DNA from: Beta vulgaris subsp. vulgaris
Lineage: Eukaryota > Streptophyta > Magnoliopsida > Caryophyllales > Amaranthaceae
Direction of reading: 5' to 3'
DNA: 64,000 nt
Assembly: GCF_026745355.1 (NCBI RefSeq)
Contig: NC_079209.1
Coordinates: 27,645,558-27,709,557, forward strand
In this document: in pieces, positions 1 through 10,147 of the stretch
How positions within the stretch are numbered: the first letter of the stretch is position 1
Layout of the letters: the number at the start of each line of letters is the position of its first letter
Position numbers and translations under genes: made by a program
Notes under the pieces: generated by a model
The model's input: only the letters and a program-made list of their open reading frames with translations
Database searches by the model: none
What the model was told of the DNA's origin: nothing

Positions 1-1000
1 GACATATATAATACTAATAGAAACATATATAAACATTAGACTCAAGAAAAACCATTTCTCATGCTTTAGAACCCAATTTGGGTAAATGAAGGTCATTTAG
101 AGCCGATATTAGATTTTCATGTTCATTATCCTTAATTCCCGCATTTAGTCACATGTTAGGACATATATAGTACTAATAGCAACATATATAACCATTAGAG
201 CAAAGAAAAGTCCACTCATGTGCTCTCAATCCATTTTGGATAGATAAATATCATTTTGGGTAAATGAAGGTCTTTTCGGGCCTATTTTGGCCTTTCAAGT
301 TCAATTTACATAGTTCTCCACATTTAGCCACATGTTAGGACATATATAGTACTAATAGGAACATAAATAACCATTAGAGGCAAGAAAAACCATTTCTCAT
401 GCTTTGAAACCCAATTTGGGTAAATGAAGGTCATTTAGGACCAATATTAGATGTTCTTGTCTATTTTTCTTATTTCCCGCATTTAGTCACATTTTAGGAC
501 ATATATAGTACTAATAGCAACATATATAACCATTAGAGTGAAGAAAAACCATTTTTCATGCTTTGAAACCCAATTTGGGTGAATTAAGGTCATTTAGGGC
601 CGATATTAGACTTTCATGTTCATTTTCCTTAATTCCCGCATTTAGTCACATGTTAGGATATATATACTACTAATAGCAACATAAATAACCATTAGAGTCA
701 AGAAAAACCATTTCTCATGCTTTGAAACCCAATTTGGGTAAATGAAGGTCATTTAGGGCCGATATTAGACTTTCATGTTCATTTTTCGTAATTCCCGCAT
801 TTAGTCACATGTTAAGACATATATAGCTATAATAACAACATATCAACCATTAGAGTTAAGTTAAATCATTTTCATGCTTTGAAACCCAATTTGGGTAAGT
901 GAAGTCCATTTCGGGCCTTTTGACTTCTTAGCTCAACTTTCATTAACCTCCCGCTTTTAGTCTCATCATTATTGAGTTCTTATGTGTTTTTCCTTATGTT
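1..1000. repeat. Tandem array, ~160-bp unit, about six copies
   Basis: The block around ACATATATAGTACTAATAG recurs near 2, 159, 338, 499, 656 and 816, giving a period of about 160 bp with one longer unit (~179 bp). Each unit carries CCCAATTTGGGTAAATGAAGG and ends with CCCGCATTTAGTCACATG. The last units are more diverged. The array runs up to a splice-acceptor-like TTTGTTTTTAG at 1001-1009, so it probably sits in the last intron of the CACTA-1 accessory gene. Confidence 0.85.
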
Positions 1001-1009
1001 TGTTTTTAG

Positions 1010-1107
1010 AAGGTATTCATCAAGGGAAAGCCAAGGGAGGATTCTTTCATCACCTCGACGAGGTTCGGGATTTGCTAGCAAGCTACCTTACCAACATTTG
1101 CATGTGA
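1010..1107 (+). CDS. Candidate last exon of the CACTA-1 Ulp1-type accessory gene
   Basis: A pyrimidine-rich acceptor ending TTTTTAG is followed by an open segment, in phase from 1012, that ends at TGA 1105-1107. The encoded tail contains HLDEVRDLLASYL. This resembles the C-terminal end of Ulp1-like proteins in CACTA elements; CACTA-2 ends with a comparable INEVKNKWARYF. The rest of the gene lies left of the window and across the tandem array. The call rests on one short exon and its position before the subterminal repeats, so it is tentative. Confidence 0.4.
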
Positions 1108-1310
1108 GGATGATGTCGCAGCTTTGAGATTCTTTGTTAGGATTATGTTACTAGCTACTTACAATATATATGTCTGTTTTTGATTTTAGTACTTATTTAA
1201 AACATCATTTGTAGTACATTCTCAAAATATTATATATATAATACCATTTTGAGTACTTTATACGACGCGTGCGTGAGACATCTTCCAATTATGGCAGGTT
1301 TACATACAAG

Positions 1311-1362
<52 letters not shown>

Positions 1363-1377
1363 TTATATCTTCAAAAA
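1108..1377. other. CACTA-1 3' untranslated region
   Basis: AT-rich sequence between the candidate stop codon and the subterminal repeats. It contains the AT microsatellite. No coding feature seen. Confidence 0.4.
1314..1358. repeat. (TA)n microsatellite
   Basis: About 45 bp of uninterrupted TA dinucleotides. The tyrosine/isoleucine run read from it in one frame is a by-product of the repeat, not a gene. Confidence 0.98.
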
Positions 1378-1634
1378 CTGATGCGTATCTAGGGAAAACC
1401 GCGTCAGTTTGTTCCCAAAGGAGGAAGGAAACTTGGCCCCAAGACAATAATCTGATGTGGTTCATAGGGAAAACCGCATCAGACTTTCATCTAATCTGAT
1501 GCGGTTTTCCCTCGAAACCGCATCAGATTATAGTTTTCTAATTAGTGACCTGCTGCGTCCCCACCTGATGCAGACCAAAACCGCATCTGAAAGGCCAGTT
1601 TTCACCGCATCAGGTGGGATTTTTTCCACTAGTG
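1378..1634. repeat. CACTA-1 subterminal repeats and 3' terminal inverted repeat
   Basis: At least six copies, in both orientations, of a motif like CTGATGCGGTTTTCC / GGAAAACCGCATCAG, several of them paired as short hairpins. They end at the CACTAGTG terminus. CACTA elements use such arrays as binding sites for their TNPA-type protein. Confidence 0.8.
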
Positions 1635-1642
1635 AATACGGA

Positions 1643-3168
1643 GGGAACTAATACAAGAGGGAAGGGTAGTTATGAGCCTTCCTGGACATGAAATCCGCCA
1701 CTCGATTAGTTTCACGAAAGCAGTAGAAGAACCGACACTCTTGAAATTTTAGGATATCTACAGCTACATATTTAATAATATAAGAAAGTTCCGCGAAAAT
1801 TTTTATGAACCCTTCATAGAAATCATAACTCCTAAATTGTCTCCTTCGATAATAAGATGAGAGATATCGAGAGAGATAATACTCTTAACACCTTCTCTAA
1901 CAGCCTATGCCTCTGCTTGTATAGTAGAAGCCTGAGCACCTAAAGTAGCACCCGCAAGAAAAACATCACCAACACCATTTCTAATCACAAAGCCTAAAGA
2001 AAGCATTACCATCAATAAATCTAGAACCATCAAAATTTAATTTGAATAAATTAGAGGAAAAGGAGACCAAATAAGATTATTACCAGAACGAAGAATTTTA
2101 AAGCTTCGACGATTCTGATCAGAGGAGGAAGAGGAGGAATATTCAACATCCCCCACTGCTTTAGCCAATTGCTACAAAAACTATTAGCATGAAACTGGCT
2201 CGGTGAAATACTTTCATCATTGATGATAGTGTTGTTTATAAAGATCCAAATAAACCACCACACAAAGGATAATTAAGTAATAACATCCACCGAGGACTTA
2301 GAATTAAGTCCGCAATAAAAAAAATACTGATACGAAAAAATAATCCCTTAAGGAGAAGGGGACAATCACCACTAGCATAAAGGCAAGTTAATATGTATAA
2401 AGTAAACGGGCACTAAAACCAAAGATGATTCTGAGACTCCTAGGCATTACTACAAAACATACACTACTGCGGATGGAAAACTTTACTTTTTTCAAGCCTA
2501 TTCTTAGTAGGAAGACCATCATGACAAGCCTTCCAAAGAAATTTTGTTACCCTAGGAGGAACCTTAAGTTTGCAAATCTAGTAATAATAAACTTTTGAGA
2601 AATTGGGATTTAATAAACCTTGAGCTAACCAGTAACAAGACTTGACTTAATACTCTCCTTTAGAAGATCAGATCGAGAATTCGAAGGGAGGAAAGACTGG
2701 TAAATAGAAGTAGCTATTTTTATAGGAGCGAGAGAGATTAATTTATTATAATCCCAATTACGACTCTCATCAATTACCTCATTCACTTTTAAATCATCAT
2801 CAATAGTTAGAGGCTGAAAAAGTTTTCTAAGCGGATACTGAAAAACCCAATTGTCATTTCAAAAACTAATATCCTCACCATTGCCCACTTGCCACTAAAG
2901 ACCTTTAGGAAACAACCAATGGAGATTCGTAAGCTCTTCCATTGCCAAGTAACAACCGAATAAACCTTAGGCTTTAAAATACCATGATTGTTACTATACT
3001 TCTTCTTAACCAACTTAACGCATAAATTATTAGGATTTATAATAATTTTCCAAAGAAACTTTAGTTGCAAAGCTATATTATTATTGTCAGCTTTACGAAT
3101 ACCTAAACCACCATGTGATTTAGGAAGATAAATTTTGTCCCAACCAATGAGATTTGTTGATTTGTTGG
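1643..3168 (-). pseudogene. LINE remnant: RT C-terminus, zf-RVT and RNase H
   Basis: Read on the minus strand from 3168 down, the segment shows the usual 3' order of a plant L1-type ORF2. First comes the post-RT block with WDKIYLPKSHGGLGIRKA and FLWK. Around 2300-2640 lies the zf-RVT-like block with KFLWKACHDGLPTKNRL. An RNase H-like stretch around 1660-2060 begins NFDGSRFIDG and has the degenerate match IIEGDNL. Many stops and frameshifts break the frame. The RNase H end is cut off next to the CACTA-1 terminus, and no poly(A) tail is visible. The upstream RT catalytic domain is absent and replaced by the R-type repeat block at about 3169. Confidence 0.75.
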
Positions 3169-3489
3169 TGTACACATATAATCGTGTCTCCCCATTTAAA
3201 GGATCCAATGATAAAACATATCACGCTATTAGTTGGCGCAATCCAACGGAAGAGCAAGCTAAAGAACCACTCCAAAATTATGTTTCAAAATAATATTCTA
3301 AGGCCCAATTAATTATTCATGATAATTAATTGTATTTGAGCCCAATTATTTAAAAAGCCCAATTAATTGATGATTAATTTATTTATTTTAATAAATAAAT
3401 ATTTTCAAAATATATTTTTTATAAATTAAAATCAGATTATATCCCGTAAAATAAGATATCCGTAGCCAAAAGATAAACTAGCTTCCAAA

Positions 3490-4020
3490 AGAGATATAAA
3501 ACCGATCAGATTTCTATATTACAATCAAATTGGAAGGACTATGCACACAATCTTTCCACAAAAGCCATGCTCCCCTTGAAATACCTAAAGTAGAAATACA
3601 ATCAAAGTGGTATTCAAAGAAGAATGACGTATTTAAAGAAGTTCTTGAATTCAAATCCAAGTTTTCTAATTAGTAGACTCAACCCCTAGGTAGGCAAAAA
3701 TAAAACATTTCAAATTTTTGGATAAAATAAAAAAAATTATGAATTTATTTAATCTAGAAGGGGCATAAATAAAAATTGCAATATAAGATAAATTAGCTTC
3801 CACAAGAGATATAGAAAAAGACATAATCATAAACCAAGAAAATTTATATATTACAACCAAGTTGGAAGGACTATGCACACAATCTTTCCACAAAAGTCGT
3901 ACTCCTCCTTAAAGACCTACACTAGAAATATAATCAAAGTGGTATTCAAAGAAGAATGATGTATTTAAATAAGTTATTGAATTCAAATCAAAGTTTTCTA
4001 ATTAGTAGTCTTACCCCCAA
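3490..4020 (-). pseudogene. LINE endonuclease N-terminal fragments, first unit (E1+E2)
   Basis: Two ~300-bp diverged copies in tandem. On the minus strand each reads, with stops, an N-terminal FIFAYLGVESTN-like strand and then a GGxxLLWKDCVHSPSNL-type block. This resembles the start of the exonuclease-endonuclease-phosphatase domain of plant LINE ORF2, where a GGL-LxW motif is typical. No copy keeps the whole domain, so none can encode an active nuclease. Confidence 0.55.
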
Positions 4021-4029
4021 AGTAGGCAA

Positions 4030-4330
4030 AAATAAAAATTTCAATTTTTTGGATAAAATAAACATATTTATGAATTAAATGGATAACTAATTCTAAAATT
4101 GATACAATATCTCCCTTACAACAGGGATCATAATCAAACACAAACGTACCATTGCAATTACTTTAGAAAAATTGACAACAGAAGCAACATAACCTACATT
4201 TGGAAATGTCTTTACATGAGCTGACGCCACAACCAAAGGGATAAGGCATATATTACATAAAAAAACATAATTAAGAAAATTATATTTGGGGAGGTATTGA
4301 AAAATAAAATGACAACCAATGTTTAATTTC
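4030..4330 (-). pseudogene. M block, possible LINE ORF1-like remnant, first unit
   Basis: The minus-strand reading gives short stretches such as KTFPNVGYVA and DYDPCCKGDIVSI, broken by stops. They loosely recall the DUF4283-type ORF1 region of plant LINEs, and the block lies upstream of the endonuclease copies in the minus-strand order. The family call is weak. Equivalent blocks lie at about 6830-7075 and 8590-8850. Confidence 0.3.
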
Positions 4331-4664
4331 AGGTGTTACTGTAAACACATAATCATGGTTGCCCATTAAACGATCAGATAATGAAATTTACCGTGGTCTT
4401 AATAGGTCCGATCTAAGGGGAGAGCAGTCCAAAAAGCCATCCAAAAATCAAGTTTTTTAAACTGTTAAAGTCCTATTTTAAAGTCTAATTAATTATTCTT
4501 TATAATTAATAGCATTTTGAGCACATAAATAATATTTTCAGCCCTATTCTTTGGAAATGACCAATAATTAATTAATCATGATAATTATTTATTTTATTTT
4601 AATAAATAAATATTTTTGAAGACATTTTCATAATTAAAATCGAAGTACGGATTCAAAAGATAAA
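4330..4664. repeat. R block, copy before the MULE
   Basis: AT-rich block starting GGTGTTACTGTAAACACATAAT and ending in TTTTATTTTAATAAATAAATA followed by an AAATCGAA-type tail. It matches 7080-7410 and 8860-9186 closely, and 3169-3475 more weakly. No coding content seen. Confidence 0.75.
4656..4664. repeat. MULE target-site duplication, left copy
   Basis: AAAGATAAA, repeated exactly at 5645-5653. The equivalent empty site at about 9175-9186 has one copy. Confidence 0.9.
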
Positions 4665-5644
4665 GGGTTAATTGGCTAGAAAAGCATAACCTTTGGCTCT
4701 AGTGCAAGAAACAGCACAACCTTTAACGGGTGCAAAGTGTAGCACCAACTTAAGCACATGGTGCATAAAATAGCATAAATGACACTAGAGAATGGAGATT
4801 CCACCGGAGCTAGGGAATCTTCATTATTTTAGTATTTTCTTTTTATTTCTCTCTCATCTTCTTCTTCTTCTCCTTTTCCATTTCTTTTCTATTTCTCTCT
4901 CTTATCTTCTTCTTCTTTGCCATTTCTTTTTTATTTCTCTCTCTTCTCTTGTTCTTCTCCATTTCTTTTCTATTTCTCTCTCTTCTCTTCTTCTTCTTCT
5001 CCAGTTGAACTGCCAACTTTAATCTTAAAAAAAATGATCTCCTCTTTACTCTTCTTCGCTGCTGTGCTACATCTTCACGACTTCACATCATCAACAAATT
5101 GACGTATAACAATTGTGGTGGCTGATCTCAGTTTCTCCTAGCTCAGTATTCTGAGGTTGCGCTATGCTCGCTCAAACTTCTTGGAAAGCTGGGAGTAATG
5201 CAAGGCTGTGGAGATGGTGTTTGGTGTCGTGGTGTTGCAGTGTTTAGAGCATAGGATGACGTTGCTGGAGTGGAGGTGGTGTTTGGTGTGGTGAAGGAAG
5301 ATGATGGTGTTGAGGGCAATTGTGGTGCTGTAGTGTTGTGGGCTAGGGAAGAGGGTGGTGGTGGTAATGCAGGCACATGACTTTAAGGTTGTGTTGTTCC
5401 TTGCACTTGACCCAAAGGTTGTGCTGTTCTACCCAATTAACTCTAACAAAAAAGGGGAAGGAACTCAAAGAAAATACTAAAATAATAGAGATTCCCTAAC
5501 TCCAGTGGAATCTCCGTTCTCCGGTGTCATTTATGCTATTTTCTGCACCACGTGTTTAAGTTGGTGCTACGCTTTGCACCCGTTAAAGGTTGTGATGTTT
5601 CTTGCACTAGAGCCAAAGGTTGTGCTGTTCTAGCCAATGAACCC
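4665..5644. mobile_element. Non-autonomous Mutator-like element (MULE), 980 bp
   Basis: The two ends are long terminal inverted repeats of about 180 bp. The left starts GGGTTAATTGGCTAGAAAAG and the reverse complement of the right starts GGGTTCATTGGCTAGAACAG. The match continues through AACCTTTGGCTCTAGTGCAA into GGGAATCT. The element is flanked by a perfect 9-bp duplication, the hallmark of Mutator insertions. No transposase is encoded. The middle holds a pyrimidine-rich minisatellite and a weakly proline/threonine-rich minus-strand reading frame (5143-5376) that I cannot link to any family; it could be captured DNA or chance. Confidence 0.9.
4835..5005. repeat. Pyrimidine-rich minisatellite inside the MULE
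   Basis: Imperfect repeats of ~57 bp made of TTTCTATTTCTCTCTC and CTTCTTCTTC, about three copies. The leucine/serine/phenylalanine-rich reading frames across it are low-complexity artefacts. Confidence 0.8.
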
Positions 5645-5653
5645 AAAGATAAA
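5645..5653. repeat. MULE target-site duplication, right copy
   Basis: AAAGATAAA, identical to the left copy at 4656-4664. Confidence 0.9.
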
Positions 5654-6180
5654 AAGAAAATCGTCGAAACGTGTTTTCTAAAAGAGATATCAAAGCGTAT
5701 CAAAAAGCAAGGAGGTGTGCCTAGCGCACCATCATGTGATAGGCACTCCATTTTCCACTTGTATTAGATGCACCAATATACGCCTAACACATGGCACTGT
5801 GTTCTCACATAGCGTGGTGCGCCCAGGGTACTCCTTTGGGTGACGCGCGGTTGTCTTTTGTATCTTTCAATAGCGTGTATTACATGTACGATGCCAATGG
5901 GGCATGACGCGTCAGATGTACCAATGTGCTTCCGATTCTTGTGATTGTGTGTCCTACAATGCCTACGTCTGGTACAACTAGCGTGTGAAGCGCAATTTCC
6001 TTTTCCCTATAAATAGGTGTTGTTTTTTGTACGATTTTCAGGCAGTTTTTGAAAGATTACTCATTACATTAAGACGAGAAGAACTAAAAGGGCCTCCGCC
6101 AAGTTATCTAATTGACAATCGATCTCATTTAAATCCTTAATAATCATAAAAGGGGAAGTTAAACTACTAACATATAAAAT
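5654..6180 (+). promoter_or_regulatory. P block, copy 1: promoter-like segment with TATA box
   Basis: This block recurs at 7411 and 9181. It has a TATA box (TATAAATA at 6008-6015, within CCCTATAAATAGG) preceded by GC-richer sequence with GACGCG-type motifs. After the TATA comes a segment that on the minus strand reads as a LINE endonuclease piece (DLNEIDCQLDN). No open frame starts downstream on the plus strand. It could be a fragment of an LTR or of a captured promoter; its source is not recognised. Confidence 0.45.
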
Positions 6181-6186
6181 GGCATA

Positions 6187-6770
6187 TTAATCTAGTAGGG
6201 GCATAAATAAAAAGTACAATAAAAGATAAATTAGCTTCCAGATGAGATATAGAACCGAGTAGATTTCTATATTACAATCAAATTTGAAGGAGTATGCACA
6301 CAATCTTTTCCAAAAAAGCGATACTCCCCATGAAAGACCTAAAGTAGAAATACCATCAAAGTGGTATTCAAAGAAGATTGACATATTTAAAGAAGTTCTT
6401 GAATTGAAATCAAAGTTTTCTAATTAGTAGACTCGACCCCTAAGTAGGCAAAAATGAAACATTTCAAATTTTTGGACAAAGTAAACAATCTTATGAATTA
6501 ATTTAATCTAGGAGGGGCGTAAATAAAAATTGCAATAAAAGATAAATTAGCTTCCACAAGAGATATAGAACAAGACATAAACATAAACCGAGAAAATTTA
6601 TATATTACAACCAAGTTCGAAGGACTATGCACACAATCTTTCCACAAAAGTGGTACTCCCCCTGAAAGACCTACATTAGAAATATAATCAAAGTGGTATT
6701 CAAAGAAGAATGATGTATTAAAAGAAGTTATTGAATTCAAATCAAAGTTTTCTATTTAGTAGCCTCAACC
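6187..6770 (-). pseudogene. LINE endonuclease N-terminal fragments, second unit
   Basis: Two tandem copies (about 6187-6440 and 6490-6770). The second keeps the longest open run, including SGGVPLLWKDCVHSPSNL and the end FIYAPPRLN, as in plant LINE endonucleases. Both lack the catalytic C-terminal half. Confidence 0.55.
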
Positions 6771-7410
6771 CCAAAGTAGGCAAAAATAAAAAAATTTATT
6801 TTTGGATAAAATAAACATATTTATGAATTTAATGGATAACTAATTCAAAAATTGATACAATCTCTCACTTACATCAGGGATCAGAATCAAACACAAACGC
6901 CCTTTCCAATTACTTTGGAAAAATTGACAACAAAAGCAACATAACCTACATTTGGAAATGTCTTTACAAGAGCTGACGCCACAACCAAAAGGATAAAACG
7001 AATATTAAATAAAAAAGCACAATTAAGAAAATTATCATTGGGGAGGTATTGACAAATAAAATGGCAACCAATGTTTAATTTCAGGTGTCACTATAAATAC
7101 AAAATCGTTTCTTTCCATTAAAGGATATGATGATGAAATTTACCGCAGTCTTAATTGCTCCGATCAAAGGGGAGAGCAGTCCAGAAAGCCATCCCAAAAT
7201 AATTTTTTTGAAAGTGTTAAAGTCCTATTTTAAAGCCTAATTAATTGTTCTTGATAATTAATAGCATTTTGAAGAAATAAATAATATTTTGAGCCCTATT
7301 CTTTGGGAACGACCAATAATTAATTTTTCATGATAATTAATTATTTTATTTTAAGAAATAAATATTTTGAAGACATTTTCATAATTAAAATCGAATTATG
7401 GAGTCAAAAG
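6771..7410. repeat. M and R blocks, second unit
   Basis: Same order as in the first unit: M to about 7075, then R from GGTGTCACTATAAATAC to the junction at 7410. No open frame. Confidence 0.7.
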
Positions 7411-7930
7411 TTAAGAGAAAATCGTCGAAACGCGTTTTCTAAAAGAGATATGAAAGCGTATCAAAAAGCAAGGCGGTGCACCTGGCGCACCATCATGCGG
7501 TAGGCGCTCCATTTTCCACTTGTAATAGATGCACCAATATACGCCTAACACATGGCACTGTGTCCTCACATAAAGTCGTGCGCCCAGGGTACTCCTGTAG
7601 GTGACGCGCGGTTGTCTTTTGTATCTTTTAATAGAGCGTACCACATGTACGATGCCGATGGGGCATGATGCGCAGATGTAACAATGTGCTTCTGATTCTT
7701 GTGATTGTGTGTCCCACAATGCCTACGCCTGGTACAACTAGCTTGTGAAGCGCAGTTTCCTTGTCCCTATAAATAGGTGTTGTTTTTTGTACGATTTTCA
7801 AGCAGTTTTTAAAAGATTACTCATTACATTAAGACGAGAAGAACTAAAAGGGCCTCCCCCAAGTTTATCTAATTGACAATCGATCTCATTTAAATCCTTA
7901 ATAATCATAAAAGGGGAATTTAAACTACTA
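7411..7930 (+). promoter_or_regulatory. P block, copy 2
   Basis: Near-duplicate of 5654-6180, with TATAAATA at 7768-7775. A 102-residue minus-strand frame across it has no family resemblance and is likely chance. Confidence 0.45.
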
Positions 7931-7939
7931 ACGTATGAA

Positions 7940-8530
7940 ATGACCTGTTAATCTAGTAGGGGCATAAATCAAAATTGCAATAAAAGATAAATTAGTTTCC
8001 AGAAGAGATATAGAACCGAGGAGATTTCTATATTACAATCAAATTTGAAGGACTATGCACACAATCTTTCCACAAAAGAGATACTCCCCTTGAAAGACCT
8101 AAAGTAGAAATACAATCAAAGCGGTATTCAAAGAAGAATGACGTATTTAAAGAATTCTATGAATTGAAATCCAAGTTTTCTAATTAGTAGACTCAACCCC
8201 GGCCCTAAGTAGGCAAAAATAAAACATTTCAAATTTTTGGAGAAAGTAAACAAATTTATGAATTAATTTAATCTAGAACAGGCATAAATAAAAATTGCAA
8301 TAAAAGATAAATTCTACTAGAGATATAGAACAAGACATAAACATAAACCGAGAAATTAAATTTATATATTACAACCAAGTTGGAAGGACTATGCACACAA
8401 TCTTTCCACAAAAGCCGTACTCCTCCTGAAAGACCTATAGTAGAAATATAATCAAAGTTGTATTCAAACAAGAATGATGTATTTAAAGAAGTTATTGAAT
8501 TCAAATCAATGTTTTTGAATTAGTAATCTT
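7940..8530 (-). pseudogene. LINE endonuclease N-terminal fragments, third unit
   Basis: E1 (7940-8210) and E2 (8265-8530). E2 reads SGGVRLLWKDCVHSPSNL on the minus strand and then decays. Same truncated endonuclease start as in the other units. Confidence 0.55.
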
Positions 8531-9186
8531 AACCCCAAAATAGGCAAAAATAAAAACTTTCAAATTTTTGGATAAAATAAACATATTTATGAATTTAACG
8601 GATAACTAATTCAAAAATTGATACAATCTCTCACATACAACAGGGATCAGAATCAAACAAAAACGTACCTTTCCAATTACTTTGGAAAAATTGACAATAG
8701 AAGCAACATAACCTACATTTGGAAATGTCTTTACAAGAGCTGACGCCACAACCAAAGGGGTAAGATGAATATTAAATAAAAAAGCACAATTAAGAAAATT
8801 ATCTTTGGGGAGGTATTGACAAATAAAATGACAATCAATGTTTAATTTCAGGTGTTAATGTAAATACATAATCGTTTGTTCCCATTAAAGGATATGATGA
8901 TAAAATTTACCGCGGTTTTAATTACTCCGAGCTAAAGGGAGAGCACTCCAAAAAGCCATCCCAAAATAATTTTTTTTAAAGTGTTAAAGTCCTACTTTAA
9001 AGCCTAATTAATTATTCTTTATAATTAATAGCATTTTGAGGACATAAATAATATTTTGAGCCCTATTCTTTGAAAACGACCAATAATTAATTATTCATGA
9101 TAATTAATTATTTTATTTTAATAAATAAATATTTTCGAAGATATTTTCATAATTAAAATCGAATTATGGAGTCAAAAGATAAAAGA
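8531..9186. repeat. M and R blocks, third unit
   Basis: Continues the array pattern. The R block ends at about 9186 with TCAAAAGATAAAAG, which is the uninterrupted version of the MULE target site. Confidence 0.7.
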
Positions 9187-9757
9187 AAATCGTTGAAATA
9201 CACTTTCTAAAAGAGTTGTGAAAGCGCATCAAAAAGCAAGGTGATGCGCTTGGCGCAGCATCATGCGATAGGCGCATCATCTTCCACTTATGTCATATGC
9301 ACCAATATGAACCTAGCACATGGCACTGTGTCCTCACATAAAGTCGTGCGCGCCCAGGGTACTCCTTTGGGTGATGCGCGGTTGTCTTTTCTATCTTTTC
9401 ATAGCGCGTACCACGTGTACGATGCCGATGGGTTATGATACGTCAGATGTACCAATGTGCTTCTGATTCGTGTGATTGTGTGTCCCACAATGCCTACGTG
9501 TGGTACAACTAGCGTGTGATGCGCAGTTTCCCTTTCTCTATAAATAAGTGTTGTTTTCCGTACGGTTTTCAGGCAATTCTTGAAAGATTACTCATTACAT
9601 TAAGATGAGAAGAACTATAAGGGCCTCCCCCAAGTTTATCTAATTAACAATCGATCTCATTTAAATCCTAAATAATCATGAAAGGGGAAGTTATACTACT
9701 AATGTATAAAATGACCAATTAATCTAGTAATGGCACAAATAAAAATTGCAATAAAAG
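9187..9757 (+). promoter_or_regulatory. P block, copy 3, with the first bases of E1
   Basis: Third copy, with TATAAATA at 9539-9546. It enters E1 and stops abruptly after AAAAATTGCAATAAAAG at 9757, where Copia-A reverse transcriptase sequence starts. Confidence 0.45.
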
Positions 9758-10147
9758 CATTTTGATTCCCAATATGTACTTAGCCACTCCAAGGTCCTTC
9801 ATGGAGAAATAACTTTCAACCATTCCTTGACTGACTCTAGCATTGGTATGTCATTTCCCATAAGTAGTATGTCCTCTACATACAAAACCAATAAGACTAA
9901 GCTTATCCCACTAAATTTCTTGTAGACACAAGATTCTTCTTCAATTTTAAGAATACCAACTATTTGATTGCCTCATTAAACCAAAGATTCCAGCTCTGAG
10001 ATGCTTGCTTCATTCCATAAATGGATCTCTTAAGGTTGTCAACCCTTTTAGGATTTTCTGGATCATCAAAACCCTCAGGTTGTGTCACATACACATCCTC
10101 ATTCAAGAATGCAGTTTTGACATCCATCTGCCAAATTTCGTAATATT
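9758..10147 (-). pseudogene. Copia-A reverse transcriptase, C-terminal part
   Basis: On the minus strand it reads EIWQMDVKTAFLN, QPEGFDDPENP and SIYGMKQASQSWN, then a decayed LVLYVEDILLMGNDIPML. These are core Copia RT blocks; the usual YVDD is YVED here. The sequence stops after a YILGIK-like stretch at 9758, so the rest of RT, RNase H and the 3' LTR are missing. It is the continuation of the RT start at 20767: removing Copia-B and one ATATT copy joins LLAIAAY to YYEIWQMD in one frame. Confidence 0.9.
10143..10147. repeat. Copia-B target-site duplication, left copy
   Basis: ATATT, identical to 20762-20766. Confidence 0.9.

Larger units (their letters stand above)
1..1634 (+). mobile_element. 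CACTA (En/Spm) transposon, 3' part (CACTA-1)
   Basis: The element enters from outside the window and ends at 1634 with the terminus TTTTTTCCACTAGTG, the inverted CACTA end that starts CACTAGTGGAAAA. Inside the end lie inverted copies of a CTGATGCGGTTTT-type motif, as expected of subterminal transposase-binding repeats. Upstream are a tandem array, a candidate last exon on the plus strand and an AT microsatellite. The LINE remnant on the right starts directly after the terminus, so the transposon appears to have landed in the RNase H end of that LINE. The left end and the 3-bp target duplication cannot be checked here; the three bases to the right are AAT. Confidence 0.75.
3169..9757. repeat. 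Higher-order tandem array, ~1.76-kb unit with five blocks
   Basis: The blocks recur in the order P, E1, E2, M, R on the plus strand. P starts at 5654, 7411 and 9181. R copies lie at about 3169-3475, 4330-4664, 7075-7410 and 8850-9186. The spacing of equivalent points is about 1,763 bp. E1 and E2 are themselves ~300-bp duplicates encoding, on the minus strand, the start of a LINE endonuclease domain. The first unit lacks P and the last is cut inside E1 at 9757, where Copia-A begins. The MULE at 4665-5644 sits between the first R and the next P. Confidence 0.8.

Noticed and set aside
1269..1499. Open frame with a long Tyr/Ile run
   Set aside because: It is the translation of the (TA)n microsatellite and CACTA-1 subterminal repeats.
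4792..5102. Leucine/phenylalanine/serine-rich frames that look like membrane proteins
   Set aside because: They come from a pyrimidine-rich minisatellite inside a MULE; all frames look alike and no start context or homology supports a gene.
7411..7719. 102-codon minus-strand frame in the P block
   Set aside because: Not preserved in the other two P copies, so unlikely to be coding.
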